Below, one piece after another: positions 27,495-37,163 of a stretch of DNA of 64,000 nt. Made by a program: the position numbers and the translations under genes. Origin of the DNA: Pseudolactococcus laudensis (GTDB lineage Bacteria; Bacillota; Bacilli; Lactobacillales; Streptococcaceae); the NCBI RefSeq assembly GCF_013449735.1, contig NZ_JACBNY010000002.1:62001-126000 (forward strand), given 5' to 3'. Position 1 is the stretch's first letter. Every line of letters begins with the position of its first letter. Below the pieces are notes generated by a model. It saw only the letters and a program-made list of their open reading frames with translations, searched no databases and was not told the origin of the DNA.

Positions 27495-28847
27495 ATGAAG
27501 ATAAATTTTGCTTTTTTACTGTATTACAAGTGGAAAGAAAGGCTAAGCAATAGGCAGCCCTTTTTACAAGCTCTTTCTTTTATTGGGGAATGTTTGAAAC
27601 AGATTCTGTTAATGCCTTTTCTGTACCTTTTCTTTGCCTATTGGTTATTTAATGATACGTATATTGCTCAACTTAGTTTATACGTTATGAGCTTGAGTTT
27701 ATGTTTGATGAATTTGACAAAAACGATATTAGATTTAAGGCGAAACCGTATCAATTATACCTATGAAATTTTAGGTCAACGTGTTTCAGTCCTCACTCTA
27801 GCAATTGATTTGACCTACAATTTTCCTTATTTTTTAGGTGCGGTGGTTTATTTAGTTATTGGAGAACTTTTGTTTTTTGACGGTTTTCTGAAGTTTGCTT
27901 TACTCATCGGTCTCTCTTTTCTATCGCTTTTAGCTCGCTATTTTTATCTCCAGAAGTTTTATCGCAAGCAATATTTACAGTATCGGCTAGGTTTTTTGGA
28001 GAAAAACTTTAATTTAACGACTTATTTTTTATTAGCCATGGCGTGGCGTCTGTTAAAGGGTCAGCTGGTTTATTGGCAAATTTTGGTCGTTTTAGTAGCG
28101 ATTGCGATATTTTGGTTAAGTTTTCATATTTTCGGACGACTTTTCAAACAAATTGAGCGGTTAGATTATTGGCTGATTGAACTTAAAATCTCTTTCCACG
28201 AGAGTGGTGGCGTACCGTCAGGCGTTTTTGTAACACTAATTTCAGGTCCTATTCTAGCGCTTGTTGGCTTATGGTTTATAAAGGAGAATATGAGTGCTTT
28301 TTCAAATACAGTCAGTGAACAGTTTCAATTAACTAAGTATATGTTGGTCAGTATCAGTTTATTTTTATTGCCGACTGCTCTATTTCAAATTTTTGCTTTT
28401 GATATAGAAAAGAAAAAGATGGTGACGTTACAATATCTGGGTAATTTTAGGCAACAAAAATATCAAGTTAAGCTATTGTTGGCAAGTATCTTAGAGGCTG
28501 TCATATCTTTAGTTTTTTTCCCTTTAGTATTCCTAGTAGACGCTAGCTTTTGGCAAGAATTTTTAATTATAATGCTAGCTTTGCCAATGGTTTTGATTAC
28601 ACTTATCTTTTGGACGGTTATTTTTAAAGATTTTGAGACCATAAAATGGCCTTATATGCCTAAAAAGATTGTTTGGTTTCTAGTGCCTTTAAGCGAACTA
28701 TTCTTACTCATCCCTTATACCTTAAAGCAACATCTGCCTAATTTTTGGCTTGTTTTAGTCTGTTTAGTCTTGATTGTTTGGTTGGTAATTATCGTCTTTT
28801 ATCGTCTAAGCATTTGTCTTATCAAAGAAAGTGAGCGTGTCAAATGA
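27495..28847 (+). CDS. Multispan ABC transporter permease
   Basis: Start chosen at ATG 27495 (450 residues, MKINFAFLLYYKWKERLSN) because an in-frame ATG at 27447 would be only about four bases from the predicted transcription start. The protein has roughly ten hydrophobic segments separated by short basic loops and no recognisable soluble domain, consistent with an ABC-2-like or EcsB-like permease. It overlaps the ATPase gene by four bases (ATGA). The pair forms a complete exporter module placed between the copies of a 140-bp direct repeat. Substrate unknown. Confidence 0.78.
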   Translation: MKINFAFLLYYKWKERLSNRQPFLQALSFIGECLKQILLMPFLYLFFAYWLFNDTYIAQLSLYVMSLSLCLMNLTKTILDLRRNRINYTYEILGQRVSVLTLAIDLTYNFPYFLGAVVYLVIGELLFFDGFLKFALLIGLSFLSLLARYFYLQKFYRKQYLQYRLGFLEKNFNLTTYFLLAMAWRLLKGQLVYWQILVVLVAIAIFWLSFHIFGRLFKQIERLDYWLIELKISFHESGGVPSGVFVTLISGPILALVGLWFIKENMSAFSNTVSEQFQLTKYMLVSISLFLLPTALFQIFAFDIEKKKMVTLQYLGNFRQQKYQVKLLLASILEAVISLVFFPLVFLVDASFWQEFLIIMLALPMVLITLIFWTVIFKDFETIKWPYMPKKIVWFLVPLSELFLLIPYTLKQHLPNFWLVLVCLVLIVWLVIIVFYRLSICLIKESERVK

Positions 28848-29530
28848 TTAAAGGGAAAAATTTAACTTATCGCTATCCCAATGCTGATTTTGCTTTGTCA
28901 AATATTGATTTAACTGTTTCTAGTGACAAAATTCTGGGTTTAGTTGGGGAAAATGGTGCAGGAAAAACGACACTTCTCAATCTATTAACAGGATTTTTAA
29001 AAGCAGACAGTGGTGAGATTTTATTTCAGGATAAAACATTAAGTCGTACAAACCTGATTCAAGATATCAGCTATTTACCCGTTGATTTTACATTATACGA
29101 TTACTTGACCTTATTTGAAAATTTAACTTTTGTTGTTCGGATGAGACATCTGTCGATAACATCTCCAGCACTTAAGCAAATACTTTCAGATTATCAATTA
29201 CTCGATAGACGTGACAGCAAATTAGCCACTTTATCAACAGGAATGAAACAACGATTTTTCTTTTTGGTAGCAACGCTACACCAACCTAAATTATTAATTT
29301 TAGATGAACCGTTTACTGGACTAGATCCTAAACAAATCCTGAAATTTCAACAAGCCATTCGAGATTATGCCCAAAAAGGACATGCAGTCGTATTTTCATC
29401 CCACGTTTTAGATTTTGTTGCGACACTTTGTGATCAAGTATTGGTTATGAATGATGGAAAAATAATCAAGATTATAGATAAAATAGAGAGTAACATTTGT
29501 CGAGAAGATATTGAGGCGTATTTTGTCTAA
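28844..29530 (+). CDS. ABC transporter ATPase
   Basis: A 228-residue ATPase with Walker A GENGAGKTT, signature LSTGMKQRFFF (an LSTGM variant common in ABC-2 and bacteriocin-immunity exporters), Walker B LLILDEPFTGLD and H-loop SSHVLD. Partner of the permease at 27495-28847. Its stop codon TAA (29528-29530) touches the first base of the right-hand copy of the 140-bp repeat, so the C-terminus may have been set by the rearrangement, though the length is normal. Confidence 0.93.
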   Translation: MIKGKNLTYRYPNADFALSNIDLTVSSDKILGLVGENGAGKTTLLNLLTGFLKADSGEILFQDKTLSRTNLIQDISYLPVDFTLYDYLTLFENLTFVVRMRHLSITSPALKQILSDYQLLDRRDSKLATLSTGMKQRFFFLVATLHQPKLLILDEPFTGLDPKQILKFQQAIRDYAQKGHAVVFSSHVLDFVATLCDQVLVMNDGKIIKIIDKIESNICREDIEAYFV

Positions 29531-29669
29531 TTTACAATTTCCCTAACTCTAGTTATAACGATTGCCATTGGTCTGGTCTTTTCAATCACCCCAGCCAATA
29601 TGGCAGCGCGAAAAGATTTGGTGGAGATTTTAAGGTAGCATTACAAAAAAATAGGTCGTTTGACTTATT
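29530..29669 (+). repeat. Right copy of 140-bp direct repeat, with terminator
   Basis: Truncated copy of the FtsX-like gene end. Here AATAGGTC / GACTTATT plus TTTTTTT forms a complete terminator, so this was probably the original end of the export operon before the two-gene module arrived. Confidence 0.9.
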
Positions 29670-29751
29670 TTTTTGTGGTCAATAAGTCGAAAATAGGGCA
29701 ATCTATTGGCTGAATAGGATGAAATAATCAAATGTTAGGTAAATTCTTGAC

Positions 29752-29845
29752 ATCCTATATATAGTGTGTTAAGGTCTTAAATCTTTATATAAGACACAAT
29801 ATATTGTGATTCTGTGTTTACAAATTACCCAATGAGTGGTAGAAT
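29752..29845 (+). promoter_or_regulatory. Paired NrdR boxes and promoter of nrdD
   Basis: ATCCTATATATAGTGT (29752-29767) and ACACAATATATTGTGA (29794-29809) match the NrdR-box palindrome and are exactly 42 bases apart, about four helical turns. Downstream lie TTTACA (29817-29822), 17 bases, and TAGAAT (29840-29845). This fits dATP/ATP-sensing NrdR repression. Confidence 0.88.
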
Positions 29846-29871
29846 ATATTTAAAATCACTTTAGAAATGAG

Positions 29872-32127
29872 ATGTATGTTATGATGGTTTGGGAAAAAAC
29901 AGAGGTAGTCGACAATACGATGGAAGTTGTTAAGCGTGATGGTCGCCATTTAAATTTTGAGCCGGAAAAAATTTATGATGCCTTGAGAAAAGCCTCTGAT
30001 GAAGTTTTTCCTATGTCACCGGTTCAAGAAGTGAAATTAGAACATTTGACGGATAAAATCGTTGCGACAATTTTTGACCGTTTTGATAACAATATCAAAA
30101 TTTATGAAATTCAAAATATTGTCGAGCACGTTTTGTTGGATGCTAATGAGTACAAATTAGCAGAAGTCTATATTAATTATCGGACAAAACGCGATTTTGA
30201 GCGCTCGCAAGCGACAGATATCAACTTCACGATTGACAAATTGATTAATAAAGAACAGTCTGTTGTCAATGAAAATGCCAACAAAGACAGTGACGTTTTC
30301 AATACACAACGTGACTTGACGGCAGGTATCGTTGGCAAATCGATTGGTTTGAAAATGTTGCCGGCGCACGTTGCAAATGCCCACCAAAAAGGTGATATCC
30401 ATTTCCACGATTTGGATTATCAACCCTATGCACCGATGACCAACTGTTGTCTTGTCGATGTCAAAGGGATGCTCCGCGACGGTTTTAAACTTGGTAATGC
30501 TGTCATCGACAGTCCTAAGTCAATTCAAACAGCAGCAGCACAAATCTCGCAAATCATTGCCAATGTTGCCTCAAGCCAATATGGTGGCACATCTGTCAAC
30601 CGGATCGATGAAGTGCTTGCGCCTTATGCTGAGCTCAACTACGCCAAACACATGAAGGATGCCGAAGAGTGGGTAGCAGCTGAAAAACGTGAAGACTACG
30701 CGCGTGCAAAAACGGCAAAAGACATCTATGATGCCATGCAAAGTCTGGAGTACGAGATCAACACCTTGTTCACGTCCAATGGTCAAACGCCATTTACAAC
30801 GTTTGGTTTCGGTCTAGGCGAGGATTGGTATGCGCGCGAAATTCAGAAAGCAATTCTTCAAAACCGCATTAAAGGTCTGGGTAAAGAAGGGCGTACAGCT
30901 ATTTTCCCTAAACTTGTTTTTACCATTAAACGTGGTTTGAATTTGAATGCTGAAGACCCCAATTATGACATTAAAGAATTAGCAGCCGAATGTGCGACAA
31001 AACGCATGTATCCAGATATTGTCAGCTACGATAAAATCGTTGAACTAACAGGCTCATTCAAAGCGCCAATGGGTTGCCGCAGTTTCTTGCAAGGTTGGCA
31101 AGATGAAAACGGTCAAGATGTCGTGGATGGTCGGATGAACTTAGGCGTTGTGACGCTTAATTTACCACGTATTGCCCTTGAATCTAAAGGTGATAAAGAT
31201 AAATTCTGGCAAATTTTCTTTGAGCGGATGGCAGTTATGAAAGATGCGCTTGTTTACCGTGTGGAACGCGTAAAAGAAGCAACGCCTGCCAATGCGCCAA
31301 TCCTTTATGAAAACGGTGCTTTTGGTAAACGCCTTAGCAGAACAGACTCTGTCAATGAATTGTTCAAAAATCGTCGTGCGACGGTTTCTGCCGGCTATAT
31401 TGGGTTATATGAAGTCGCAACTGCTTTTTATGGTGGTGAATGGGAATCTAATCCTGAAGCTAAGGCATTTACGCTCGATATTTTGCGTGAAATGAAAAAA
31501 GCAGCAGGTGAATGGTCTGACGAATACGACTACCACTTCTCAATTTATTCAACACCTTCTGAAAGTTTGACTGACCGTTTCTGTCGCCTAGATACAGAAA
31601 AATTCGGTGAGATTAAAGATATCACAGATAAAGAATACTATACCAATTCATTCCATTATGATGTCCGTAAAAATCCAACACCATTTGAGAAATTAGACTT
31701 TGAAAAAGACTATCCAGTCTATGCCAGCGGTGGTTTCATTCACTATTGTGAATATCCAGTCCTCCAACAAAATCCAAAAGCCTTGGAGGCTGTTTGGGAT
31801 TACGCCTATGACCGTGTTGGCTATCTTGGTACAAATACACCGATTGACCACTGTTACGAATGTAACTTTGAAGGCGACTTCACACCAACTGAACGAGGGT
31901 TCCAATGTCCAAATTGTGGCAATAGCGACCCTAAAACAGTAGATGTTGTCAAACGGACGTGTGGTTATCTCGGTAACCCACAAGCGCGCCCAATGGTCAA
32001 CGGCCGTCATAAAGAAATCGCATCACGTGTGAAACATATGAATGGTTCAGTCGGTCATTTGTCAAATGGTGATGATTTGGAAAGTGTCGAAATTGACTCA
32101 GCTAAGTCTCGTTTCTTTCAAAAATAA
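29872..32127 (+). CDS. nrdD: Anaerobic ribonucleoside-triphosphate reductase
   Basis: The 751-residue class III reductase has an N-terminal ATP-cone (VVKRDGRHLNFEPEKIYDAL), the catalytic core, a four-cysteine zinc site (Cys661, Cys664, Cys679, Cys682 in CYECNF and CPNCG) and the glycyl-radical motif RTCGYLG (Gly698). It reduces NTPs to dNTPs without oxygen, using formate as reductant, and needs the radical-SAM activase NrdG. No nrdG follows in this window, so the activase must be encoded elsewhere. Start ATG 29872 is the first in frame; the ribosome site is weak. Regulated by the NrdR boxes upstream. Confidence 0.97.
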   Translation: MYVMMVWEKTEVVDNTMEVVKRDGRHLNFEPEKIYDALRKASDEVFPMSPVQEVKLEHLTDKIVATIFDRFDNNIKIYEIQNIVEHVLLDANEYKLAEVYINYRTKRDFERSQATDINFTIDKLINKEQSVVNENANKDSDVFNTQRDLTAGIVGKSIGLKMLPAHVANAHQKGDIHFHDLDYQPYAPMTNCCLVDVKGMLRDGFKLGNAVIDSPKSIQTAAAQISQIIANVASSQYGGTSVNRIDEVLAPYAELNYAKHMKDAEEWVAAEKREDYARAKTAKDIYDAMQSLEYEINTLFTSNGQTPFTTFGFGLGEDWYAREIQKAILQNRIKGLGKEGRTAIFPKLVFTIKRGLNLNAEDPNYDIKELAAECATKRMYPDIVSYDKIVELTGSFKAPMGCRSFLQGWQDENGQDVVDGRMNLGVVTLNLPRIALESKGDKDKFWQIFFERMAVMKDALVYRVERVKEATPANAPILYENGAFGKRLSRTDSVNELFKNRRATVSAGYIGLYEVATAFYGGEWESNPEAKAFTLDILREMKKAAGEWSDEYDYHFSIYSTPSESLTDRFCRLDTEKFGEIKDITDKEYYTNSFHYDVRKNPTPFEKLDFEKDYPVYASGGFIHYCEYPVLQQNPKALEAVWDYAYDRVGYLGTNTPIDHCYECNFEGDFTPTERGFQCPNCGNSDPKTVDVVKRTCGYLGNPQARPMVNGRHKEIASRVKHMNGSVGHLSNGDDLESVEIDSAKSRFFQK

Positions 32128-32130
32128 AAT

Positions 32131-32202
32131 TTAAAACGGCAAAATACCGTTCAAAAAGCGATAAAAGAACTAGTGGAACAAGGCAAAATAGATTTATTGT
32201 AA
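32131..32202 (+). pseudogene. 3' remnant of a winged-helix regulator-like gene
   Basis: An open stretch ending at TAA 32202 reads NTVQKAIKELVEQGKIDLL, which resembles the recognition-helix end of a GntR-like winged-helix protein. There is no start or ribosome site. It may be debris from the region where nrdG is normally found, but similarity is short. Confidence 0.35.
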
Positions 32203-32260
32203 AAGAGGCCCTTGATTCACGATATTTCAAATGCGTCTATTTAAAGTTCAAAATGAAGAA

Positions 32261-32284
32261 AAGCCGACAAGTTCGGCTTTTTTT
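32261..32284 (+). terminator. Terminator downstream of nrdD
   Basis: AAGCCGAC / GTTCGGCTT stem (one mismatch at loop) with an eight-T run. Confidence 0.82.
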
Positions 32285-32292
32285 GGTATAAT
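32264..32292 (+). promoter_or_regulatory. Promoter of ecf operon giving a near-leaderless mRNA
   Basis: CCGACA (32264-32269), 17-base spacer, TATAAT (32287-32292). The predicted start site falls at about 32299, on the ecfA1 ATG itself, and no Shine-Dalgarno is present. The -35 lies within the preceding terminator stem. Confidence 0.6.
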
Positions 32293-32298
32293 GTTGTC

Positions 32299-33135
32299 AT
32301 GCAGAAAATTCTGGAAATAAAAAATTTAACTTATCAATACGAAGAATCAAGCGATATTTACGCCGTAAATGACGTTTCTTTTGACGTTGTTCGTGGTGAG
32401 TGGGTGTCGATTATTGGACGAAATGGTTCTGGTAAGTCGACAACGGCAAGGTTGATAGACGGTCTGATGGCGGCAGCCTCAGGTGAGATTATCATCGATG
32501 GGCAAACCTTAACGGCAGAAAATGTTTGGGAGTTGCGCCAAAAGGTCGGTATGGTCTTTCAAAATCCTGATAATCAATTTGTCGGCTCAACTGTTGAGGA
32601 TGATGTCGCTTTTGGGATGGAGAATCATGGTGTGCCACGTGAGGAAATGTTGACACGAGTACAAGCTGCACTAGAACGTGTCAATATGGCAGACTTCAAA
32701 ACGAAGGAACCCGCTCGTCTGTCGGGTGGTCAAAAACAACGAGTTGCCATTGCAGGTATCGTTGCTTTGCGTCCTGACATCATTATCCTTGATGAGGCGA
32801 CGTCCATGCTAGACCCTAAGGGCAGACTGGAAATTATCCAAGTCGTCAGAGAAATCAAGGAGCAGTATGGTTTGACGGTGATTTCGATTACGCATGATTT
32901 AGATGAGGCGAGTCTTTCGGATAAAATTATCGTCATGAAGGATGGGAAGATTGAACAGATTGCGACACCGGGTGTCTTGTTTTTGAATGATAATCTGGTC
33001 GATATTGGTTTGGATGTGCCTTTTTCAGCCAATGTTGCAAGAGAGCTGCGCCAAAATGGGTTGCAGATTCCCGAAAAATATTATACAGAAAGCGAGCTGG
33101 CTGACTTTTTATGGCAATCTCTTTTGACAAAGTAA
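32299..33135 (+). CDS. ecfA1: Energy-coupling factor ATPase EcfA1
   Basis: A 278-residue ABC ATPase with Walker [11 protein letters not shown]-loop [10 protein letters not shown] (DNQF is typical of EcfA1), signature [14 protein letters not shown], Walker [14 protein letters not shown] and H-loop ITHD. With EcfA2 and EcfT it forms the shared energising module for vitamin-type S components, including probably the one next to luxS. It overlaps ecfA2 by 25 bases. Translation probably starts on a leaderless transcript (see promoter). Confidence 0.95.
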   Translation: MQKILEIKNLTYQYEESSDIYAVNDVSFDVVRGEWVSIIGRNGSGKSTTARLIDGLMAAASGEIIIDGQTLTAENVWELRQKVGMVFQNPDNQFVGSTVEDDVAFGMENHGVPREEMLTRVQAALERVNMADFKTKEPARLSGGQKQRVAIAGIVALRPDIIILDEATSMLDPKGRLEIIQVVREIKEQYGLTVISITHDLDEASLSDKIIVMKDGKIEQIATPGVLFLNDNLVDIGLDVPFSANVARELRQNGLQIPEKYYTESELADFLWQSLLTK

Positions 33136-33965
33136 ACTACACTTATCAGCCCAATACACCTTTCGAGAGTCGGGCGCTGTTTGATATTGACTTGGATGTG
33201 GCAGATGGTAGTTTCACGGCACTGGTGGGGCATACTGGTTCGGGTAAATCTACTTTATTGCAGCATTTAAATGCGCTTTTACTACCGACTTCAGGGACTG
33301 TTACGGTCGGTGAAACGGTCATCAAACCTGGCAGCAAGGCAAAGGCTATCAAACCTGTTCGTCAAAAAGTCGGCGTTGTTTTTCAGTTTCCTGAGACGCA
33401 GTTATTTGACGAAACAGTTTTAAAAGACGTTGCTTTTGGTCCGCAAAACTTTGGCGTATCCAAAGAAGATGCTCAAGCTATTGCGCGCGAGAAGTTGAAC
33501 CTAGTCGGGATTTCAGATGAACTATTTGAGCGGTCACCGTTTGAGCTTTCTGGTGGTCAGATGCGCCGTGTGGCGATTGCCGGTATCCTAGCGATGAACC
33601 CAAGTGTTCTTGTTTTGGATGAGCCGACTGCTGGTCTTGACCCTAAAGCACGAATTGATATGATGCGTTTGTTTGAAACGATTCATGCCTCTGGTGTGAC
33701 GACAATTTTGGTAACGCATCTCATGGATGATGTCGCAGATTACGCCGATACCATGTACGTTCTGGAAAAAGGTCGCATCGTCAAATCGGGAAAACCGCAA
33801 GACTTGTTTCAGGATGTCGATTTCATGACGGCACATCAGCTCGGTGTACCTAAAGCGACTCGCTTTGCGTTACTTTTACGAGAGCGCGGTCAGTATTTTG
33901 AGCACTTGCCGATTACACGTGCGGCGCTTGTTGAGATGATTACGGAGGCGGCAAATCATGGATAA
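33111..33965 (+). CDS. ecfA2: Energy-coupling factor ATPase EcfA2
   Basis: A 284-residue ABC ATPase with Walker [11 protein letters not shown]-loop [15 protein letters not shown] (FPE-TQLF is characteristic of EcfA2), signature [14 protein letters not shown], Walker [14 protein letters not shown] and H-loop VTHLMDD. It pairs with EcfA1 as the heterodimeric motor. Its start lies within the end of ecfA1 and its stop overlaps ecfT by eight bases, indicating one translationally coupled operon. Confidence 0.95.
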   Translation: MAISFDKVNYTYQPNTPFESRALFDIDLDVADGSFTALVGHTGSGKSTLLQHLNALLLPTSGTVTVGETVIKPGSKAKAIKPVRQKVGVVFQFPETQLFDETVLKDVAFGPQNFGVSKEDAQAIAREKLNLVGISDELFERSPFELSGGQMRRVAIAGILAMNPSVLVLDEPTAGLDPKARIDMMRLFETIHASGVTTILVTHLMDDVADYADTMYVLEKGRIVKSGKPQDLFQDVDFMTAHQLGVPKATRFALLLRERGQYFEHLPITRAALVEMITEAANHG

Positions 33966-34758
33966 ACTGATTATTGGTCGCTACATTCCCGGGTCTTCAA
34001 TCATTCATCGTCTGGACCCACGAAGTAAACTGCTCGCGATGTTTGCCTTTGTCTTCATCATCTTTCTGGCAAATGATGCTATCGGCTATGGTATTCTGAC
34101 CGTTTTTACCTTTCTTGGTGTCGCTTTGAGTCGGATTAAACTATCCTATTTCCTCAAAGGGTTACGGCCGATGTTGGGCTTGATTTTGTTTACGGTCATT
34201 TTCCAAATGCTTTTCACAACAGGTGGAGAAGTCCTTTTTCAAATCTGGTTTTTAAAAATCACGTCTTACTCGCTGCAAAATGCCTTTTTCATCTTCATGC
34301 GGTTTGTCTTGATTATCTTCATGTCAACGCTGTTGACGCTGACGACGCCACCTCTGACTTTGGCTGATGGGATTGAAACGGGGCTTGCACCCTTGAAAAA
34401 AATAAAGGTGCCTGTTCATGAAATTGGACTCATGTTATCGATTTCTTTACGATTCATTCCGACGTTAATGGATGATACCACGATGATTATGAATGCTCAA
34501 AAATCACGGGGAATGGACTTTGGTGAAGGTAACCTGGTTCAAAAAGTTAAATCGGTCATTCCGATTTTGATTCCGCTGTTCGTCTCAAGTTTTAGACGGG
34601 CAGATGATTTAGCCATTGCCATGGAAAGTCGTGGCTATCAAGGGGGAGAAGGACGTAGTAAATACCGAGTCCTCAAATGGCAGCGTTCAGATACCTTGCT
34701 GTTGCTCAGTTTGGTTATCGTTACTGCTATTCTGGTCGCATGGAACATGTTGAAATAA
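33958..34758 (+). CDS. ecfT: Energy-coupling factor transmembrane protein EcfT
   Basis: A 266-residue membrane protein with N-terminal [20 protein letters not shown] and the cytoplasmic coupling motifs [10 protein letters not shown] and [10 protein letters not shown] (the two Ala-Arg-Gly-type boxes that contact the ATPases). About five to six spans. It links S components to EcfA1/EcfA2. Last gene of the ecf operon; about 48 bases separate it from dapH. Confidence 0.95.
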   Translation: MDKLIIGRYIPGSSIIHRLDPRSKLLAMFAFVFIIFLANDAIGYGILTVFTFLGVALSRIKLSYFLKGLRPMLGLILFTVIFQMLFTTGGEVLFQIWFLKITSYSLQNAFFIFMRFVLIIFMSTLLTLTTPPLTLADGIETGLAPLKKIKVPVHEIGLMLSISLRFIPTLMDDTTMIMNAQKSRGMDFGEGNLVQKVKSVIPILIPLFVSSFRRADDLAIAMESRGYQGGEGRSKYRVLKWQRSDTLLLLSLVIVTAILVAWNMLK

Positions 34759-34806
34759 GAAAAGAAACAATAGATCCTACTACACACACTTACAAGGGAG
34801 AAAACA

Positions 34807-35502
34807 ATGACGAACAAAATGACAGCACAAGAAATTATCCAATTTATCGGTAACGCTGAGAAAAAAACAGCGGTGAAAGTGACGTTTGAGGGAGAATTGG
34901 CGGGTACTATGCCTGAATCGGTCATCCAACTGGGCAATGTTTTGTTTGGTGACTGGGCGGAAATTGCGCCGCTTTTGGTTAACTTGACTGAAAACAAAGA
35001 TTATGTCGTTGAGCAAGATGGACGTAACTCAGCTGTGCCTTTGCTTGATAAGCGTGAGATCAATGCGCGGATTGAGCCAGGTGCTGTGATTCGTGACCAA
35101 GTTGAAATTGGCGATAATGCTGTGATCATGATGGGTGCTGTGATTAATATCGGCGCTGAAATCGGTGCGGGGACGATGATTGACATGGGGGCGATTTTAG
35201 GTGGCCGTGCTATTGTCGGTGAGAATTCGCATATTGGTGCAGGTGCTGTCCTTGCGGGTGTAATTGAGCCTGCTAGTGCTGAGCCAGTTCGTGTGGGGGA
35301 CAACGTCTTAGTCGGTGCTAACGCCGTGGTCATTGAAGGCGTTCAAGTCGGCAATGGTTCTGTTGTTGCAGCGGGTGCTATCGTCACACAAGATGTGCCT
35401 GAAAATGTTGTCGTGGCAGGTGTTCCGGCACGTGTAATTAAAGAAATTGATGAGAAGACCAAGCAAAAAACAGCACTTGAAGATGCACTGAGATCTTTGT
35501 AA
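34807..35502 (+). CDS. dapH: Tetrahydrodipicolinate N-acetyltransferase
   Basis: The 231-residue enzyme starts at ATG 34807 behind GGGAG. After an N-terminal helical domain comes a left-handed beta-helix of hexapeptide repeats ([20 protein letters not shown] through [17 protein letters not shown]). Sequence and length match DapH, which acetylates tetrahydrodipicolinate in the acetylase branch of lysine/diaminopimelate synthesis. The downstream N-acetyldiaminopimelate deacetylase at 35781 is its pathway partner, so lysine and, in this group, peptidoglycan cross-linking lysine are the products. Confidence 0.96.
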   Translation: MTNKMTAQEIIQFIGNAEKKTAVKVTFEGELAGTMPESVIQLGNVLFGDWAEIAPLLVNLTENKDYVVEQDGRNSAVPLLDKREINARIEPGAVIRDQVEIGDNAVIMMGAVINIGAEIGAGTMIDMGAILGGRAIVGENSHIGAGAVLAGVIEPASAEPVRVGDNVLVGANAVVIEGVQVGNGSVVAAGAIVTQDVPENVVVAGVPARVIKEIDEKTKQKTALEDALRSL

Positions 35503-35519
35503 TCAAAGGTGATACGGAT

Positions 35520-35774
35520 ATGGATAAGGATAGTAAGCTGAATCTGCAAGTCACTGCTGTCATTTGGGGTATTGGCTTAGTTTTGTTGTTACTCGGTCTG
35601 ATTTTTAAAAGAAAAATGTTATGGATAGGTGTGCTAGCCTTTGCAGGTTTTGCTTTGACGGTTGCCTTAATCTATGCATTAGTTCAGACTTTGCGACATA
35701 AAGGAACCTTTAGGAAGAATTTTCTCAAGGCTTTGTCAACCCTAAGTGCAGAAATTTTATTGAATGGTTGGTGA
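35520..35774 (+). CDS. Small two-span membrane protein
   Basis: An 84-residue protein between the two diaminopimelate genes, with two hydrophobic segments (VTAVIWGIGLVLLLLGLIF and MLWIGVLAFAGFALTVALIY) and basic ends. A GGTGATA precedes ATG 35520. Not recognised. Tight spacing (17 bases before, six after) suggests it is translated as part of the operon; any role in the lysine pathway is unproven. Confidence 0.7.
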   Translation: MDKDSKLNLQVTAVIWGIGLVLLLLGLIFKRKMLWIGVLAFAGFALTVALIYALVQTLRHKGTFRKNFLKALSTLSAEILLNGW

Positions 35775-35780
35775 GAAACG

Positions 35781-36911
35781 ATGTTAGATTTGATTAAAAT
35801 TCGCAGGGAGTTGCATCAGATTCCTGAAATTGGTTTGGAAGAATTTGAAACACATGCCTATCTCATGGCACAAATCCGTGAGTTGACAGCAGATAAAGCC
35901 TTTGTTGACATCAAAACTTGGCAGACAGGTATTGTCGTTAAGCTCAATGGTTTCGCCCCTGACAAGACGATTGCTTGGCGGACAGATATTGACGGCTTAC
36001 CAATTATTGAAGATACGGGTCTGACTTTTACCTCGCGCCATGAAGGTCGGATGCACGCTTGCGGTCATGACATGCACATGACTTTAGCACTTGGTGTTTT
36101 GGAAACTATGCTTGCAACCCAACCCAAAAACAATCTGATTTTCCTTTTCCAACCAGCTGAAGAAAATGAAGCGGGTGGTATGCTCATGTATGAAGCTGGT
36201 GTCTTTGATGGCGACTGGTTACCAGATGAATTTTATGGTCTTCATGTTAGACCGGACCTCAAAGTCGGTGATATTGCGACCAATACACATACCTTGTTTG
36301 CAGGGACTTGTGAAGTTAAGATTCACTTCAAGGGAACGGGTGGTCACGCGGCTTTTCCGCACCATGCTAATGATGCCTTGGTTGCTGCAAGTTATTTCAT
36401 CACACAAGTTCAGACCATTGTGAGTCGAAATGTTGACCCGATTGAAGGGGCAGTGGTAACCTTTGGTAGCCTTCATGCTGGCGCAACAAATAATGTGATT
36501 GCAGAGACGGCTTTTCTTCATGGGACGATTCGGACCTTAACTCAGGAAATGAATCAGCTGACACAAAAAAGAATCAGAGCGATTGCAGAAGGTGTTGCCC
36601 TGAGCTTTGGTCTGGCAGTTGACATTGAGCTGAAACAAGGCGGCTATCTACCAGTCGAAAATAATCCTGACTTGGCGCAGGACTTGATGACCTTCTTTGA
36701 TGCGCGAGATGGCGTGAATTTGATTGATATTGCGCCAGCCATGACAGGAGAGGATTTTGGTTATATCTTATCCAAAATACCAGGCGTCATGTTCTGGTTA
36801 GGAATTGAAACGCCTTATGCGCTACACCACCCTAAAATGTCGCCTGATGAAGGGGCACTTGCCTTTGGGGTAGAACAAATTTCAGCATTTTTGAAATCAA
36901 AAGCAGGTTGA
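35781..36911 (+). CDS. N-acetyldiaminopimelate deacetylase
   Basis: A 376-residue M20-family metal-dependent amidohydrolase. Metal ligands appear in HACGHDMH, the EEN ([10 protein letters not shown]) and HVRPD segments and the C-terminal TGEDFG and LHHPKM motifs. The short length and N-terminus [20 protein letters not shown] fit the YkuR/DapL-type enzyme that releases acetate from N-acetyl-diaminopimelate, immediately complementing DapH. A general amino-acid amidohydrolase activity cannot be excluded, but context favours lysine synthesis. A terminator follows immediately. Confidence 0.93.
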   Translation: MLDLIKIRRELHQIPEIGLEEFETHAYLMAQIRELTADKAFVDIKTWQTGIVVKLNGFAPDKTIAWRTDIDGLPIIEDTGLTFTSRHEGRMHACGHDMHMTLALGVLETMLATQPKNNLIFLFQPAEENEAGGMLMYEAGVFDGDWLPDEFYGLHVRPDLKVGDIATNTHTLFAGTCEVKIHFKGTGGHAAFPHHANDALVAASYFITQVQTIVSRNVDPIEGAVVTFGSLHAGATNNVIAETAFLHGTIRTLTQEMNQLTQKRIRAIAEGVALSFGLAVDIELKQGGYLPVENNPDLAQDLMTFFDARDGVNLIDIAPAMTGEDFGYILSKIPGVMFWLGIETPYALHHPKMSPDEGALAFGVEQISAFLKSKAG

Positions 36912-36933
36912 GTTATCAACTTGTTTTTTTTTA
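36904..36933 (+). terminator. Terminator after deacetylase gene
   Basis: CAGGTTGA / TCAACTTG stem (one G-T pair) overlapping the stop codon, followed by TTTTTTTTT. Confidence 0.82.
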
Positions 36934-37084
36934 TAACATTTTTAAAGCAAAAAAACTGGCGTGCTCAGAATATCTGACTAGTTATCATGTAGGTTAAAAC
37001 AACATTAAATAAACAGAATCATTCAAAAACTGACGAATTCAATCTAAAAAGCAAAAAATAATGAACGAAACAGTCTAAAAAGTG

Positions 37085-37142
37085 TTGCAATCGGTCAAAA
37101 AGTGTGCTAAAATGACCTTATCAATTGATGAAAACGATTTCT
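37085..37142 (+). promoter_or_regulatory. PTS promoter with perfect cre site
   Basis: TTGCAA (37085-37090), 17-base spacer, TAAAAT (37108-37113). ATGAAAACGATTTCT (37128-37142) matches the cre consensus at every defined base and lies about ten bases after the predicted start site, so CcpA would block elongation. Confidence 0.8.
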
Positions 37143-37163
37143 TAAAAGAAATGGAGAAAAATT

